DNA of 47,405 nucleotides from CBDAPE01 sp965198325 (GTDB lineage Bacteria > Pseudomonadota > Alphaproteobacteria > UBA828 > JAPUJA01). Positions 24,538 to 31,568 of the stretch are shown piece after piece (position 1 is the stretch's first letter; every line of letters begins with the position of its first letter). Location: contig CBDAPE010000002.1 of the NCBI GenBank assembly GCA_965198325.1, forward strand, positions 1-47,405, in the 5' to 3' direction. The notes beneath the pieces are model-generated. The model was not told where the DNA came from. It was given only the letters and a program-made list of their open reading frames with translations, and ran no database searches. The translations under genes were made by a program, and so were the position numbers.

Positions 24538-25350
24538 GTGTCCGAAGCCGCACCACTTCTCGTCCCGCGTGAGACGCCGGCCCCGGGCGATAGCGAAGAG
24601 CCGGAATTGGGACCCCACGGTTATCCGATCCTGGGAACGCCGCCCGAACGCGGTGCGACCGACGATCTCTCCGTGAAGCTCGGTATTGGCGTCCAGGTAA
24701 CGCCAGAGTATGAAGGCGGCGACGAACTCGATTTGGAGCCGCTGCCGATCGTCGATATCGTATGGCAAGAGCTCATCTATCTGAATTTAGAACATGGTCT
24801 CGGAGCATATCTCTGGAACCTGCCCAACCTGCAGGTCGGGTTGGGATTGACCTATAGTGGTGGTCGCGAGGAAGACGATGCGGATCATCTCACGGGCCTC
24901 GGTGATGTCAGCGACAGCATCGAGATATCTCCGTTCATTCGGTTGAATTTTACCGAGAAGTGGAGTGCGGGCGCACAGTTCCGGCGGGATATCTCTGGCG
25001 GTCATGAAGGCACCCTCGCAGAGTTGGACGTCGGTTATCGAACGCCGCTCGCAGACAAGTGGCGCATGAATGCGGGTGCTGGCTTCGAATGGGCCGATCA
25101 GGATTACATGGAGAGCTTCTTTGGTGTCAGCGCAGCCCAGGCGTCGGCCTCGGGTCTCAGCCAGTTCAATGCCGATGCCGCGCTCAAGAGCATCGAGCTG
25201 TACGGCGGCTTGAACTATGCCATCGACCGCGACTGGTTTGCCCAGGGATTCGTCAGCCTTTCCCTGCTGACCGGCGACGCAGCCGACAGCCCGGTAACCG
25301 AGAGCGATACCCAGCTGACCACAGGCGTCGGGGTCGGCTACGATTTCTAA
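24538..25350 (+). CDS. MipA/OmpV family outer-membrane protein (separated from its N-terminal part by a stop codon)
   Basis: From GTG 24538 the frame encodes 270 residues: a Pro/Glu-rich linker (to about residue 45), then a MipA/OmpV-type barrel with KLGIGVQVTPEYEGGDELDL, LPIVDIVW, GLGLTYSGGREEDDA, alternating strands, and the terminal aromatic signature TTGVGVGYDF that outer-membrane proteins need for insertion. MipA of E. coli links MltA to penicillin-binding proteins; OmpV relatives are porin-like. On its own this part has no signal peptide. Unless the TAA at 24499 is read through or is a sequence error, it could not be exported, so it is probably the back half of a broken gene. No ribosome site precedes the GTG. 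Confidence 0.7.
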   Translation: MSEAAPLLVPRETPAPGDSEEPELGPHGYPILGTPPERGATDDLSVKLGIGVQVTPEYEGGDELDLEPLPIVDIVWQELIYLNLEHGLGAYLWNLPNLQVGLGLTYSGGREEDDADHLTGLGDVSDSIEISPFIRLNFTEKWSAGAQFRRDISGGHEGTLAELDVGYRTPLADKWRMNAGAGFEWADQDYMESFFGVSAAQASASGLSQFNADAALKSIELYGGLNYAIDRDWFAQGFVSLSLLTGDAADSPVTESDTQLTTGVGVGYDF

Positions 25351-25393
25351 GATCTGTGATCTCGGGGGTGGGCTTCCAGCGTCACGCCGCGGA

Positions 25394-26314
25394 TCAGTTC
25401 GTGGCGCGGCGCACCTCGGCCGAGGTCCGGTTTACCAGGTAAAGGCCGACGAGGAGCAAGACAAGCGCACCCCAGATCCAGCCGCTGTGGCGCTCTTCGA
25501 AGAACAGAATTCCCAACACCATCCCGGCCGGCGTGCTCACATAGCCCCACAGCGAATAGAATACGGGCCCCGTGAGACGAACGCATTCAACGGCGAGGTA
25601 CCAGACGACAGGGTTGTAGAGAATTGCGCCGAGTACGATCCAGTCGTCGGCGTCGAACGGCGCCCTGAACCACCACCATTCGCCGGCTGCGAGCATCGGA
25701 ATGGCGGTCAGCGCGCTGGCGCCTACGAACAGGCCCCAGCAAATCAGCGTCCCACTATGGTACGGCCGGCGGACGATGGCGACATAGACGCTGAACGCGG
25801 CCCAGCTCGCCGGCGCGATCAACCCCATAAGGACCCATGGGACCATCTCCGGAGACGGCAGGCTCGCCTTGGGAATCAGGATGAGCATCAGCCCCCCGAG
25901 GCCGATCATGAGGCCGACTAGGCGGATACGATGAAATCGCTCCAGTGCCAGGACCAGGGCAAAGACATAGGTGAAAGCGGGCTCCAGGGCGAAATCGAGT
26001 GTCAGCACGCCGACCGGCACGTAGGGCGCGGCATAGATGATCGCGAGATAGGGTATCGCCAGCGCGAGCAGGCCGGAGACGCCGTACATCGTCAGGTGAG
26101 GCGGATCGAGCGGCGGGCGCTCGCGCCGGACCGCGAGGATTAAGGTCATGATGACGGCTGAACCGGCGATCTGCAGGAACGCGTAGGCCAGAAGCGGTAT
26201 GCCGTGCTCGGCCGCCGCCCGGTTGAGTACGAAACCGCCCGCCCAACCTATGCCGATGACGAACACCATCAGCAGCGAAAGCACCGGTCCGAGTTGTGTG
26301 GGGGCGGCCGTCAC
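25394..26314 (-). CDS. EamA/DMT-superfamily transporter, copy 1
   Basis: This membrane protein of about 306 residues has ten predicted hydrophobic helices in two EamA repeats, for example VLSLLMVFVIGIGWAGGF, SGLLALAIPYLAIIYAAPYV, and WGYVSTPAGMVLGILFFEER near the end. EamA proteins export or import metabolites. Specificity is unknown. It is a tandem paralogue of the next gene, sharing PAFTYVFALVLALERFHRIR and E(R/K)xSGWIWGALV. The start is uncertain: GTG at 26314 gives the usual short N-terminus, while the frame is open to a GTG at 26425 overlapping the upstream gene. Neither has a clear ribosome site. Confidence 0.8.
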   Translation of the reverse strand: MTAAPTQLGPVLSLLMVFVIGIGWAGGFVLNRAAAEHGIPLLAYAFLQIAGSAVIMTLILAVRRERPPLDPPHLTMYGVSGLLALAIPYLAIIYAAPYVPVGVLTLDFALEPAFTYVFALVLALERFHRIRLVGLMIGLGGLMLILIPKASLPSPEMVPWVLMGLIAPASWAAFSVYVAIVRRPYHSGTLICWGLFVGASALTAIPMLAAGEWWWFRAPFDADDWIVLGAILYNPVVWYLAVECVRLTGPVFYSLWGYVSTPAGMVLGILFFEERHSGWIWGALVLLLVGLYLVNRTSAEVRRATN

Positions 26315-26408
26315 GGTCAGGCGGCGGAAGATGCGAGGACAGTCACGTCTAGGAGCTTTAGGACTGTCCTGGGCTCCGAACAAGTCTCTACGGTTCTGCC
26401 GCTGGCTT

Positions 26409-27350
26409 TCACTGGCTGACCGCACGGGCTTTGGCCGTCGTGTGATTCAAAAGCAGGAGACCCGCGACGATGACGACGAGGGCGCCCCAAATCCAGCCGC
26501 TGGGCTTTTCGTCAAAGATCCAAATGCCGAAGAAGATTCCGGTTGGCGTTGCGACATAGCCCCACGCGGCGTAGAGCACCGGTCCCGCCAGCCGAATGCA
26601 TTCGAAGGATATGATCCAGGTCAAACCGACGGTGATACCGATTCCGATGATCATCCCTTCGCCCAAACCAAACGGCGTGCCGAACCACCACCAGTCGCCG
26701 GTGATCGCCATGATGGGCAGAAGCATGATGGCCGCCATCGCGCACAGACCGAACGAAAGCACGGCAGAATCCATTTCCGGGGGGCGGACCCGGGCAATCC
26801 AGACCGAGAGGACCGCCCAGCTGATCGGCGCGACGAGGCCGAGTAGGACCCAAGGCACCATGGCCCGAGTTGGCAAGGCAGCCTGGGGAAGAAGGATCAA
26901 CAGGAGCCCGGCCAAGCCCAGCAGCAGACCGAGAAGGCGCACACGATGGAATCGTTCGAGCGCCAGACCGAGCGCAAATATATAGGTGAAGGCGGGCTCG
27001 AGCGAGACGTCAAGACCGAGCACGCCGATCGGGATGCGGGACGAGACATAGACGATGACAAGGACGGCGATTACCTGTCCGAGCAGGGCGAGAATGGCAT
27101 AGAGCTTGAGATGGGTTCGCGAGAGCGCGACCGGTTTGAACCGGATGAGCAGGTAGAGGCCGACCAGCAGCGCGCTGATGGCATTGGGCCAAAAGGCGAC
27201 GGCGACGTAGGGAATCCCGTCCTCGACTGCCAGACGGGTCATGGTTATGGCCATCATCCAACCAAGGCCCGAGGCGATGACCAGGAACAGCGTAAGCATG
27301 CGGCTGACGGGACGCGGCAGATCGTGGGAGGGGCCGGGTTCTTGGCTCAT
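26409..27350 (-). CDS. EamA/DMT-superfamily transporter, copy 2
   Basis: This 313-residue transporter has ten hydrophobic segments in two EamA repeats, for example LFLVIASGLGWMMAITMTRL, LEPAFTYIFALGLALERFHR and WGYVATPTGIFFGIWIFDEK. It is the upstream paralogue of the neighbouring EamA gene, and both end in a similar WIWGALVV/LL...LNxT/NRT tail. The pair may work as a heteromeric exporter or on related substrates (inference). It starts at ATG 27350. The gap to the small gene at 27426 is 75 bases on the same strand. Confidence 0.82.
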   Translation of the reverse strand: MSQEPGPSHDLPRPVSRMLTLFLVIASGLGWMMAITMTRLAVEDGIPYVAVAFWPNAISALLVGLYLLIRFKPVALSRTHLKLYAILALLGQVIAVLVIVYVSSRIPIGVLGLDVSLEPAFTYIFALGLALERFHRVRLLGLLLGLAGLLLILLPQAALPTRAMVPWVLLGLVAPISWAVLSVWIARVRPPEMDSAVLSFGLCAMAAIMLLPIMAITGDWWWFGTPFGLGEGMIIGIGITVGLTWIISFECIRLAGPVLYAAWGYVATPTGIFFGIWIFDEKPSGWIWGALVVIVAGLLLLNHTTAKARAVSQ

Positions 27351-27425
27351 CGGGTCTCGGGCATCTGTCTCGGCATCGGGCGAGTTTTGTGTTGCGCCGA
27401 AAGGGACGGCGGCAATTGGCGGGGG

Positions 27426-27650
27426 TCAGCCCTTCTGGTCGTAGGGTACGATGCGCGCGATCTCGAACTTGTTGAGCATGACCACATAGCCGTCGTCGCG
27501 CAGAAATGGCAGGAAGTAGTTGGGATCGTTGAGTAAGTCGAGAACCCTGGTATCGGCGGAGACGAAGAAATGCCCGCCCATGCCGAACCCGTCGGTCATC
27601 TCGACGTGGACACGGACCTTGATCTTCTGAATGTAATGTCGATTTGCCAT
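27426..27650 (-). CDS. conserved small protein of unknown function
   Basis: This 74-residue soluble protein reads RVHVEMTDGFGMGGHFFVSA, then DTRVLDLLNDPNYFLPFLRD and VVMLNKFEIARIVPYDQKG. The regular beta-strand pattern and the RVLDLLN-FLP-LNKxxIARIVP blocks look like a conserved family (possibly the DUF6812 type, recalled without certainty). It lies on the same strand as the EamA genes and downstream of the phnW/threonine-dehydratase remnant. No function can be given. Confidence 0.65.
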   Translation of the reverse strand: MANRHYIQKIKVRVHVEMTDGFGMGGHFFVSADTRVLDLLNDPNYFLPFLRDDGYVVMLNKFEIARIVPYDQKG

Positions 27651-27757
27651 GGTCGTCGTTCATGAACCGGTCTCAGCACCATCGCCACCGGGTCCGGTGC
27701 TGTGCCCGGATAGTAGCATTCCGGACTGCTCTTGCCGATGGTTGCGACGCAATCCGT

Positions 27758-27871
27758 TCACGGCGCGTCGGCGAGCCCGGAGAGCGGGCGCGAGACCGGC
27801 GGGAGGGTACCAACGGCCCGGCCTTTGAGTATTTCCGCGGCGGCCCGGATGTCGTCGAGTGAAACGGCCAT
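27758..27871 (-). pseudogene. threonine/serine dehydratase, N-terminal remnant (37 codons)
   Basis: Directly after the phnW stop, an ATG at 27871 opens a frame reading AVSLDDIRAAAEILKGRAVG, then TLPPVSRPLSGLADAP and a TGA at 27758-27760. The opening strongly resembles the start of PLP-dependent threonine/serine dehydratases (xVTLDDIRAAAxRLKGxVxRTP...SRxLSxxTGAEV). The PLP-lysine region is missing and no continuation is found in the next 100 bases in any frame, so only the first tenth of the gene is left. The close coupling suggests it once followed phnW in an operon. A chance short frame is the alternative. Confidence 0.5.
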
Positions 27872-27875
27872 GGCC

Positions 27876-29000
27876 TCAGGGTCCGGTCCGTGCGATCCCC
27901 ATCACCGCGACGACTTCGGCAATGGCGGCGATTACGCCTTGGATGACGCCGGCATCGATCGCACCGATACAGCCGATCCGAAAGCTGGGCGTGTTGGTGA
28001 GCTTCCCGGGGTAGATGACATAGCCGCGCGATCTGAGTTCTCCAAAGAATTCGTTGAAATCGTAATGCGGATCGCCCGGTTCCTGAACGGTCACGATGAT
28101 CGGGGCCTGCACCGAATCGTCGAGCAGGGTTTGAAAGCCCAGCCCACGAAGGCCGTCGACGAGGAGACGGCAATTCGTCCGATAGCGCGCTTCTCGCCCG
28201 GCGCCGCCGCCCTCGGCCTCAAGTTGGTCGAGTGCCACGTCGAGTGCGGCGAGGACCTGCGTCGGCGGTGTAAAGCGCCATTGTCCGTTGTCTTCCAGGC
28301 TTTGCCACTGGTCCACCAGATCGAGGCTCAGCGAATGAGCGTTGCCTGTGGCAGTCCTGAGCGCGCCCGTTCTCGCGATGACGAACGAGACGCCGGGCAC
28401 GCCCTCCAAGCCCTTGTTGGCCGATGCCACGAGCGCGTCGAACCGAAGATCCCGAGCGTCGATCCGAAGTGCACCGAACGAGCTGATCGCGTCGATCAGA
28501 AATCCTCTCCCGCTACGGGCTGTGATGTCACTCAAGCTTTTGATCGGGTTTAGAATCCCCGTTGTCGTCTCGCAGTGAACCGCAGCGACGTGGGTTATCG
28601 CGACGTCCGCGGTGAGCCGGCGCTCCAGCTCCGCGGGATCGGGCGTCTGGTCTTCGGGCGTTTCCCACAAGTCCACCTTGCGTCCGATGATCTTGCCGAT
28701 CTTTTCCATGCGCCGACCGTAGGCACCGTTGCTTGCAATGAAGAGCTTGCCCTCGCGTGGCACGAGGCTGCCGATTGCTGCTTCGATCGCAAATGTTCCG
28801 CTCCCTTGAAGGGGGACGCAGGTGTGGCTGGTCTCGCCATCGATCAGCCCGACCAGCCGCTCCCGGAGCTTTGCCGTCAAGGCGATGAAGTCCGCGTCCC
28901 GCGACCCCCAGTCTCGCAACATGGCCCGGCGGGTCGCTTCGGTTGTCGTCAGTGGTCCCGGGGTGAGCAGGTAGGGGGGCTTGTCTGAAGAGGGCGTCAC
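27876..29000 (-). CDS. phnW: 2-aminoethylphosphonate:pyruvate transaminase (PhnW)
   Basis: This 374-residue class V aminotransferase has the PhnW pattern throughout: YLLTPGPLTTTEATRRAML, PLQGSGTFAIEAAIGSLVP, SNGAYGRRMEKIGK, VHCETTTGILNPIKSLSDI, IDAISSFGALRID, the PLP lysine in VASANKGLEGVPGVSFVIAR, QWRFTPPTQVLAALDVALDQ and YPGKLTNTPSFRIGCIG. It converts 2-aminoethylphosphonate and pyruvate to phosphonoacetaldehyde and alanine. The start is a GTG. It lies 91 bases after the mobB gene on the same strand, so the product aldehyde is made beside an aldehyde oxidoreductase operon. No phosphonatase (phnX) or phnY/phnA is in the window. Confidence 0.9.
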   Translation of the reverse strand: MTPSSDKPPYLLTPGPLTTTEATRRAMLRDWGSRDADFIALTAKLRERLVGLIDGETSHTCVPLQGSGTFAIEAAIGSLVPREGKLFIASNGAYGRRMEKIGKIIGRKVDLWETPEDQTPDPAELERRLTADVAITHVAAVHCETTTGILNPIKSLSDITARSGRGFLIDAISSFGALRIDARDLRFDALVASANKGLEGVPGVSFVIARTGALRTATGNAHSLSLDLVDQWQSLEDNGQWRFTPPTQVLAALDVALDQLEAEGGGAGREARYRTNCRLLVDGLRGLGFQTLLDDSVQAPIIVTVQEPGDPHYDFNEFFGELRSRGYVIYPGKLTNTPSFRIGCIGAIDAGVIQGVIAAIAEVVAVMGIARTGP

Positions 29001-29091
29001 GAAAGGCTCTCGGCTTCGTTTCGGTTGTCGGACCCACTGGCGCAGGGCCGCCTAGCATACCGGCATTCGAAGCTCCATTCGAGGGAATGAC

Positions 29092-29610
29092 TCAAGGAGA
29101 CAACAGGCCGCAGCGATCGATTATGAAGGCGGCCAGGGTGTCGCCATCGTCGATCGCCAGTTGTTCGGGCGCTGGATCGGGAAGCTCGACCGGCTTGACC
29201 GGTTGATCGACGGCAAGACCGACGATCCTGCTGTCCGTGACGCAACGCAGCGGCCGATCGGTGCCGTTTCGGACAATTTCGAGTTTGTCGACGGACGCCT
29301 CGTGAAAGCCCACGCTCAAGACCAGGTCCACAGGCGTCATCCGCGCCAACAGGCTCTCGAGATCGTTGCCGGTCTTGCCACGGTTTTCATGCATCAGCGC
29401 CCAGCGTCGTTCTGACAGCACGATGACCTCGGTGGCGCCGGCCTGGCGGTGGCTGTAGCTATCCTTGCCGGGACGGTCGACATCGAACGCATGGTCCATG
29501 AATTTCGCCATCGAGACCGAGATGCCCCGGGCAGAAAGCGCAGGCAGAAGGCGCTCGATGAGCGCGAGCTTGTCGGCCGCCGTACCGCCGGTGATACCAA
29601 AGACCTTCAT
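29092..29610 (-). CDS. mobB: MobB-like GTP-binding protein of molybdopterin nucleotide biosynthesis, P-loop degenerate
   Basis: This 172-residue protein has the MobB layout: KVFGITGGTAADKLALIERL at the N-terminus, the ISVSMAKFMDHAFDVDRPGK and DSYSHRQAGATEVIVLSERR blocks (His/Asp and S-x-x-x-R-Q-A-G-A signature), DLVLSVGFHEASVDKLEIVR, and a C-terminal TDSRIVGLAVDQPV. MobB normally binds GTP through GxxGxGKT/S. Here that loop is GGTAADKL, which keeps the lysine but loses the second glycine pattern and the Thr/Ser. Nucleotide binding may be weak or altered. It follows the unknown 105-residue gene by 9 bases in the aor operon and probably assists the W- or Mo-pterin dinucleotide step. Confidence 0.8.
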   Translation of the reverse strand: MKVFGITGGTAADKLALIERLLPALSARGISVSMAKFMDHAFDVDRPGKDSYSHRQAGATEVIVLSERRWALMHENRGKTGNDLESLLARMTPVDLVLSVGFHEASVDKLEIVRNGTDRPLRCVTDSRIVGLAVDQPVKPVELPDPAPEQLAIDDGDTLAAFIIDRCGLLSP

Positions 29611-29619
29611 GACCGGACC

Positions 29620-29937
29620 TCAGCCGCCGCCGCGCTGGTAGTGCAGCCGGAAGCGCTCAAGGAAGCGATCGGCTTCGTCTTCCGAGAAACCTTCGAACTT
29701 CAAGTCCACATCCGTGACGGGAAGCTTGAGCTCCGGCCCGACCCGGCGATAGCGCTGATCGGCCAAGCCGATCCGGACGCGGCGGGACCCGTCCTCGACG
29801 GTAATCACAGTGCCCGAAACCTTGTAGGGCCGGCCTTCCACCGCCGCAGGCAGGAGACGGAAAATTTCATGATGAGGAAACCCCATTTCGAGCCGCACGG
29901 GAGCGGCCCCCTTGCCCGCCAACTCAACCGCCGGCAA
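29620..29937 (-). CDS. unknown protein of the aor operon (105 residues)
   Basis: This soluble protein reads VRLEMGFPHHEIFRLLPAAV, then YKVSGTVITVEDGSRRVRIG, DQRYRRVGPELKLPVTDVDL and ends FLERFRLHYQRGGG. I do not recognise the family. It starts with TTG at 29937, overlapping the MoaD-like gene by 14 bases, and precedes mobB by 9 bases, so a role in tungsten cofactor delivery or AOR maturation is likely from context only. An internal ATG at 29886 is a possible alternative start. The C-terminal triple glycine is notable beside a MoaD-like protein that ends in GG, but could be chance. Confidence 0.65.
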   Translation of the reverse strand: MPAVELAGKGAAPVRLEMGFPHHEIFRLLPAAVEGRPYKVSGTVITVEDGSRRVRIGLADQRYRRVGPELKLPVTDVDLKFEGFSEDEADRFLERFRLHYQRGGG

Positions 29938-30175
29938 TGGGGGGCGCGATGGCCAGAACCTCGCCGTCGACGAGCGGTCGCTGCTTGACTTCTTCGGGAG
30001 TCTGGTGCCGTCCGTCGATCATGACCAGCACCGTGATTCGCGGCGGAAGCGAGAGTTGGTCGATCACCTGTTGTGGCGTGGTGCCCGCGGGAAGGTCGAG
30101 GTCGGTTTCTCCGTCGCTCGCCCCCGCTGGCGCAAACGGCTTGAGGGTGGCGAACAGGCGCAGCCGAATCTTCAT
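29924..30175 (-). CDS. MoaD/ThiS-type ubiquitin-like sulfur carrier
   Basis: This 83-residue beta-grasp protein reads KIRLRLFATLKPFAPAGASD, has LDLPAGTTPQQVIDQLSLP and VMIDGRHQ, and ends EVLAIAPPIAGG. The C-terminal Gly-Gly is the site that is adenylated and thiocarboxylated in MoaD, which donates sulfur to molybdopterin dithiolene. A dedicated MoaD-like protein is a regular companion of aldehyde:ferredoxin oxidoreductase genes. It starts 11 bases after aorC, and its 3' end overlaps the next gene. Confidence 0.88.
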   Translation of the reverse strand: MKIRLRLFATLKPFAPAGASDGETDLDLPAGTTPQQVIDQLSLPPRITVLVMIDGRHQTPEEVKQRPLVDGEVLAIAPPIAGG

Positions 30176-30186
30176 ATGCGGCGGGG

Positions 30187-31449
30187 CTAGGCCGGGCCCA
30201 TGAGGTGAACACGGGCGAGATAGGCTTCCATGATCCGAAGTGGATCCTCCTTGAGCTTCTTCTTCCACTGGCCGAGCGGCGCTTCGGTCTGGATCAGTCC
30301 GCGCAGCACGCCGACATGCTGAGTCAACCCCAGGCTGAGCGCCCCGACGATTTTGTCGTCCTTGAATTCGAGTCGCATGTAGCGCCCGTTGTCCTTGTCG
30401 ACCGCCTCGGAATGATCTCCCCCGTCGACGCCCATCCACAGCCCGTAGGACGAGGTGATCATGCCAAGCGTTGCGAGCACGTTCATGTTCAGGCAACCGC
30501 GGTGCTCCGCGTCGTCGCCCGACATGTTCTGGGCGGCGATACGGCCATGCTCCACGGCAGTCGGCTGGATCGCCTGGACGGTCCACGAGCCGTCGGAGAA
30601 GTCGAGTCCCTGGGCGCAGTCGCCCGAAGCATAGATGTCCTTGGCGCTGGTCTGCAGGTGGTTGTCGACCAGAATACCGAAATCGCTCTTCACTCCGCTG
30701 CCCTTGAGGAAGTCGGTCGTCGCCGCTACGCCCGTCGCCGTAATGATGACATCGGCGTCCGCTGCCTTGCCCTTGTCGAAGCTGACCTTGAAGCGATGAT
30801 CTCCGGTTCCCTTCTCGATGCCCACCACCTTCGTCGAGGTTTTGACGGTCACGCCTCTGCCCTCGCACCATTTCTTGATCATTGTACCGCCGGTCTTGTT
30901 CATCATGCGCGGCACCATGCGGTCTTCCATTTCGACCACGGTGAGCTCCACGCCGCGCTTGATCAGCGCTTCGAGGATGATACAGCCGATGAAGCCGGCG
31001 CCCATCAGCAGCACCTTCGAGCCGGGCGTGGCGTACTTCATGATGTTGCGTGAGTCCTCCAGGGTCCAGCAATTGTAGATGCCTTCGCCGGCGTCGACAC
31101 CCGGCACCGGCGGGACAAGGGCCCGTGAGCCCACGGCAAGCAGCAGCTTGTCGTATTTCAGCGCCTTGCCCTTTGACAGGGTGAGCGATTTTGCCTTGCT
31201 GTCGATCTTCTCGACCCTCGTGTTCTGGCGGTAATCGACCTTGAGGTCGTCGAGGTAGTTCTTCGTCTTGCGCAAATGGGTCCCGGCCTCCTTGATTTCG
31301 TCGGCGAGATAGTAGGGGATTGCCATGCGCGAGTACGGCGGCGCGTCCTCGTCCATGATCAACGCGATGTCGGATTCGGTATTCATTTGCCGCAGATGCT
31401 CCACGGCAATCAAGCCGGAGGGGCCGGCACCCACGACGACATGTCTCAT
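30187..31449 (-). CDS. aorC: FAD-dependent NAD(P)H oxidoreductase subunit of bacterial aldehyde oxidoreductase (AorC-like)
   Basis: This 420-residue two-dinucleotide-binding-domain flavoprotein has FAD motifs RHVVVGAGPSGLIAVEHLRQ and YASGDCAQG and the NAD loop GSKVLLMGAGFIGCIILEAL. Its size and its place next to aorB and aorA match the FAD subunit of the heterotrimeric tungsten AOR of Aromatoleum aromaticum (AorABC), which lets the enzyme use NAD or viologens. GGGGAGAG lies 3 bases before ATG. A terminator-like hairpin lies just upstream, between aorB and aorC. No redox-active CxxC pair of disulfide reductases is present. Confidence 0.87.
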   Translation of the reverse strand: MRHVVVGAGPSGLIAVEHLRQMNTESDIALIMDEDAPPYSRMAIPYYLADEIKEAGTHLRKTKNYLDDLKVDYRQNTRVEKIDSKAKSLTLSKGKALKYDKLLLAVGSRALVPPVPGVDAGEGIYNCWTLEDSRNIMKYATPGSKVLLMGAGFIGCIILEALIKRGVELTVVEMEDRMVPRMMNKTGGTMIKKWCEGRGVTVKTSTKVVGIEKGTGDHRFKVSFDKGKAADADVIITATGVAATTDFLKGSGVKSDFGILVDNHLQTSAKDIYASGDCAQGLDFSDGSWTVQAIQPTAVEHGRIAAQNMSGDDAEHRGCLNMNVLATLGMITSSYGLWMGVDGGDHSEAVDKDNGRYMRLEFKDDKIVGALSLGLTQHVGVLRGLIQTEAPLGQWKKKLKEDPLRIMEAYLARVHLMGPA

Positions 31450-31488
31450 GATCTCTCCCCTTTTTCTTATCGGTCGAATCGTTGCGGT

Positions 31489-31521
31489 AAAAAGGGGAGG
31501 GCCCGGGTGGGCGCCTTCCCC
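31489..31521 (-). terminator. terminator-like hairpin between aorB and aorC
   Basis: On the minus strand the gap reads GGGGAAGGCGCCCA followed by CCCGGGCCCTCCCC and then TTTTT. GGGGA pairs with TCCCC and GCCC with GGGC around a 4-base loop, with small bulges, and the U tract follows at once. It would partly terminate or attenuate after aorB, giving more AorB than AorC, or stabilise the aorAB message. It is read directly from sequence; strength was not computed. Confidence 0.5.
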
Positions 31522-31568
31522 TTGCGTTGCTTCTTCCGCGCGCCCTTATCGAGCCGCGAACCCTCCCA

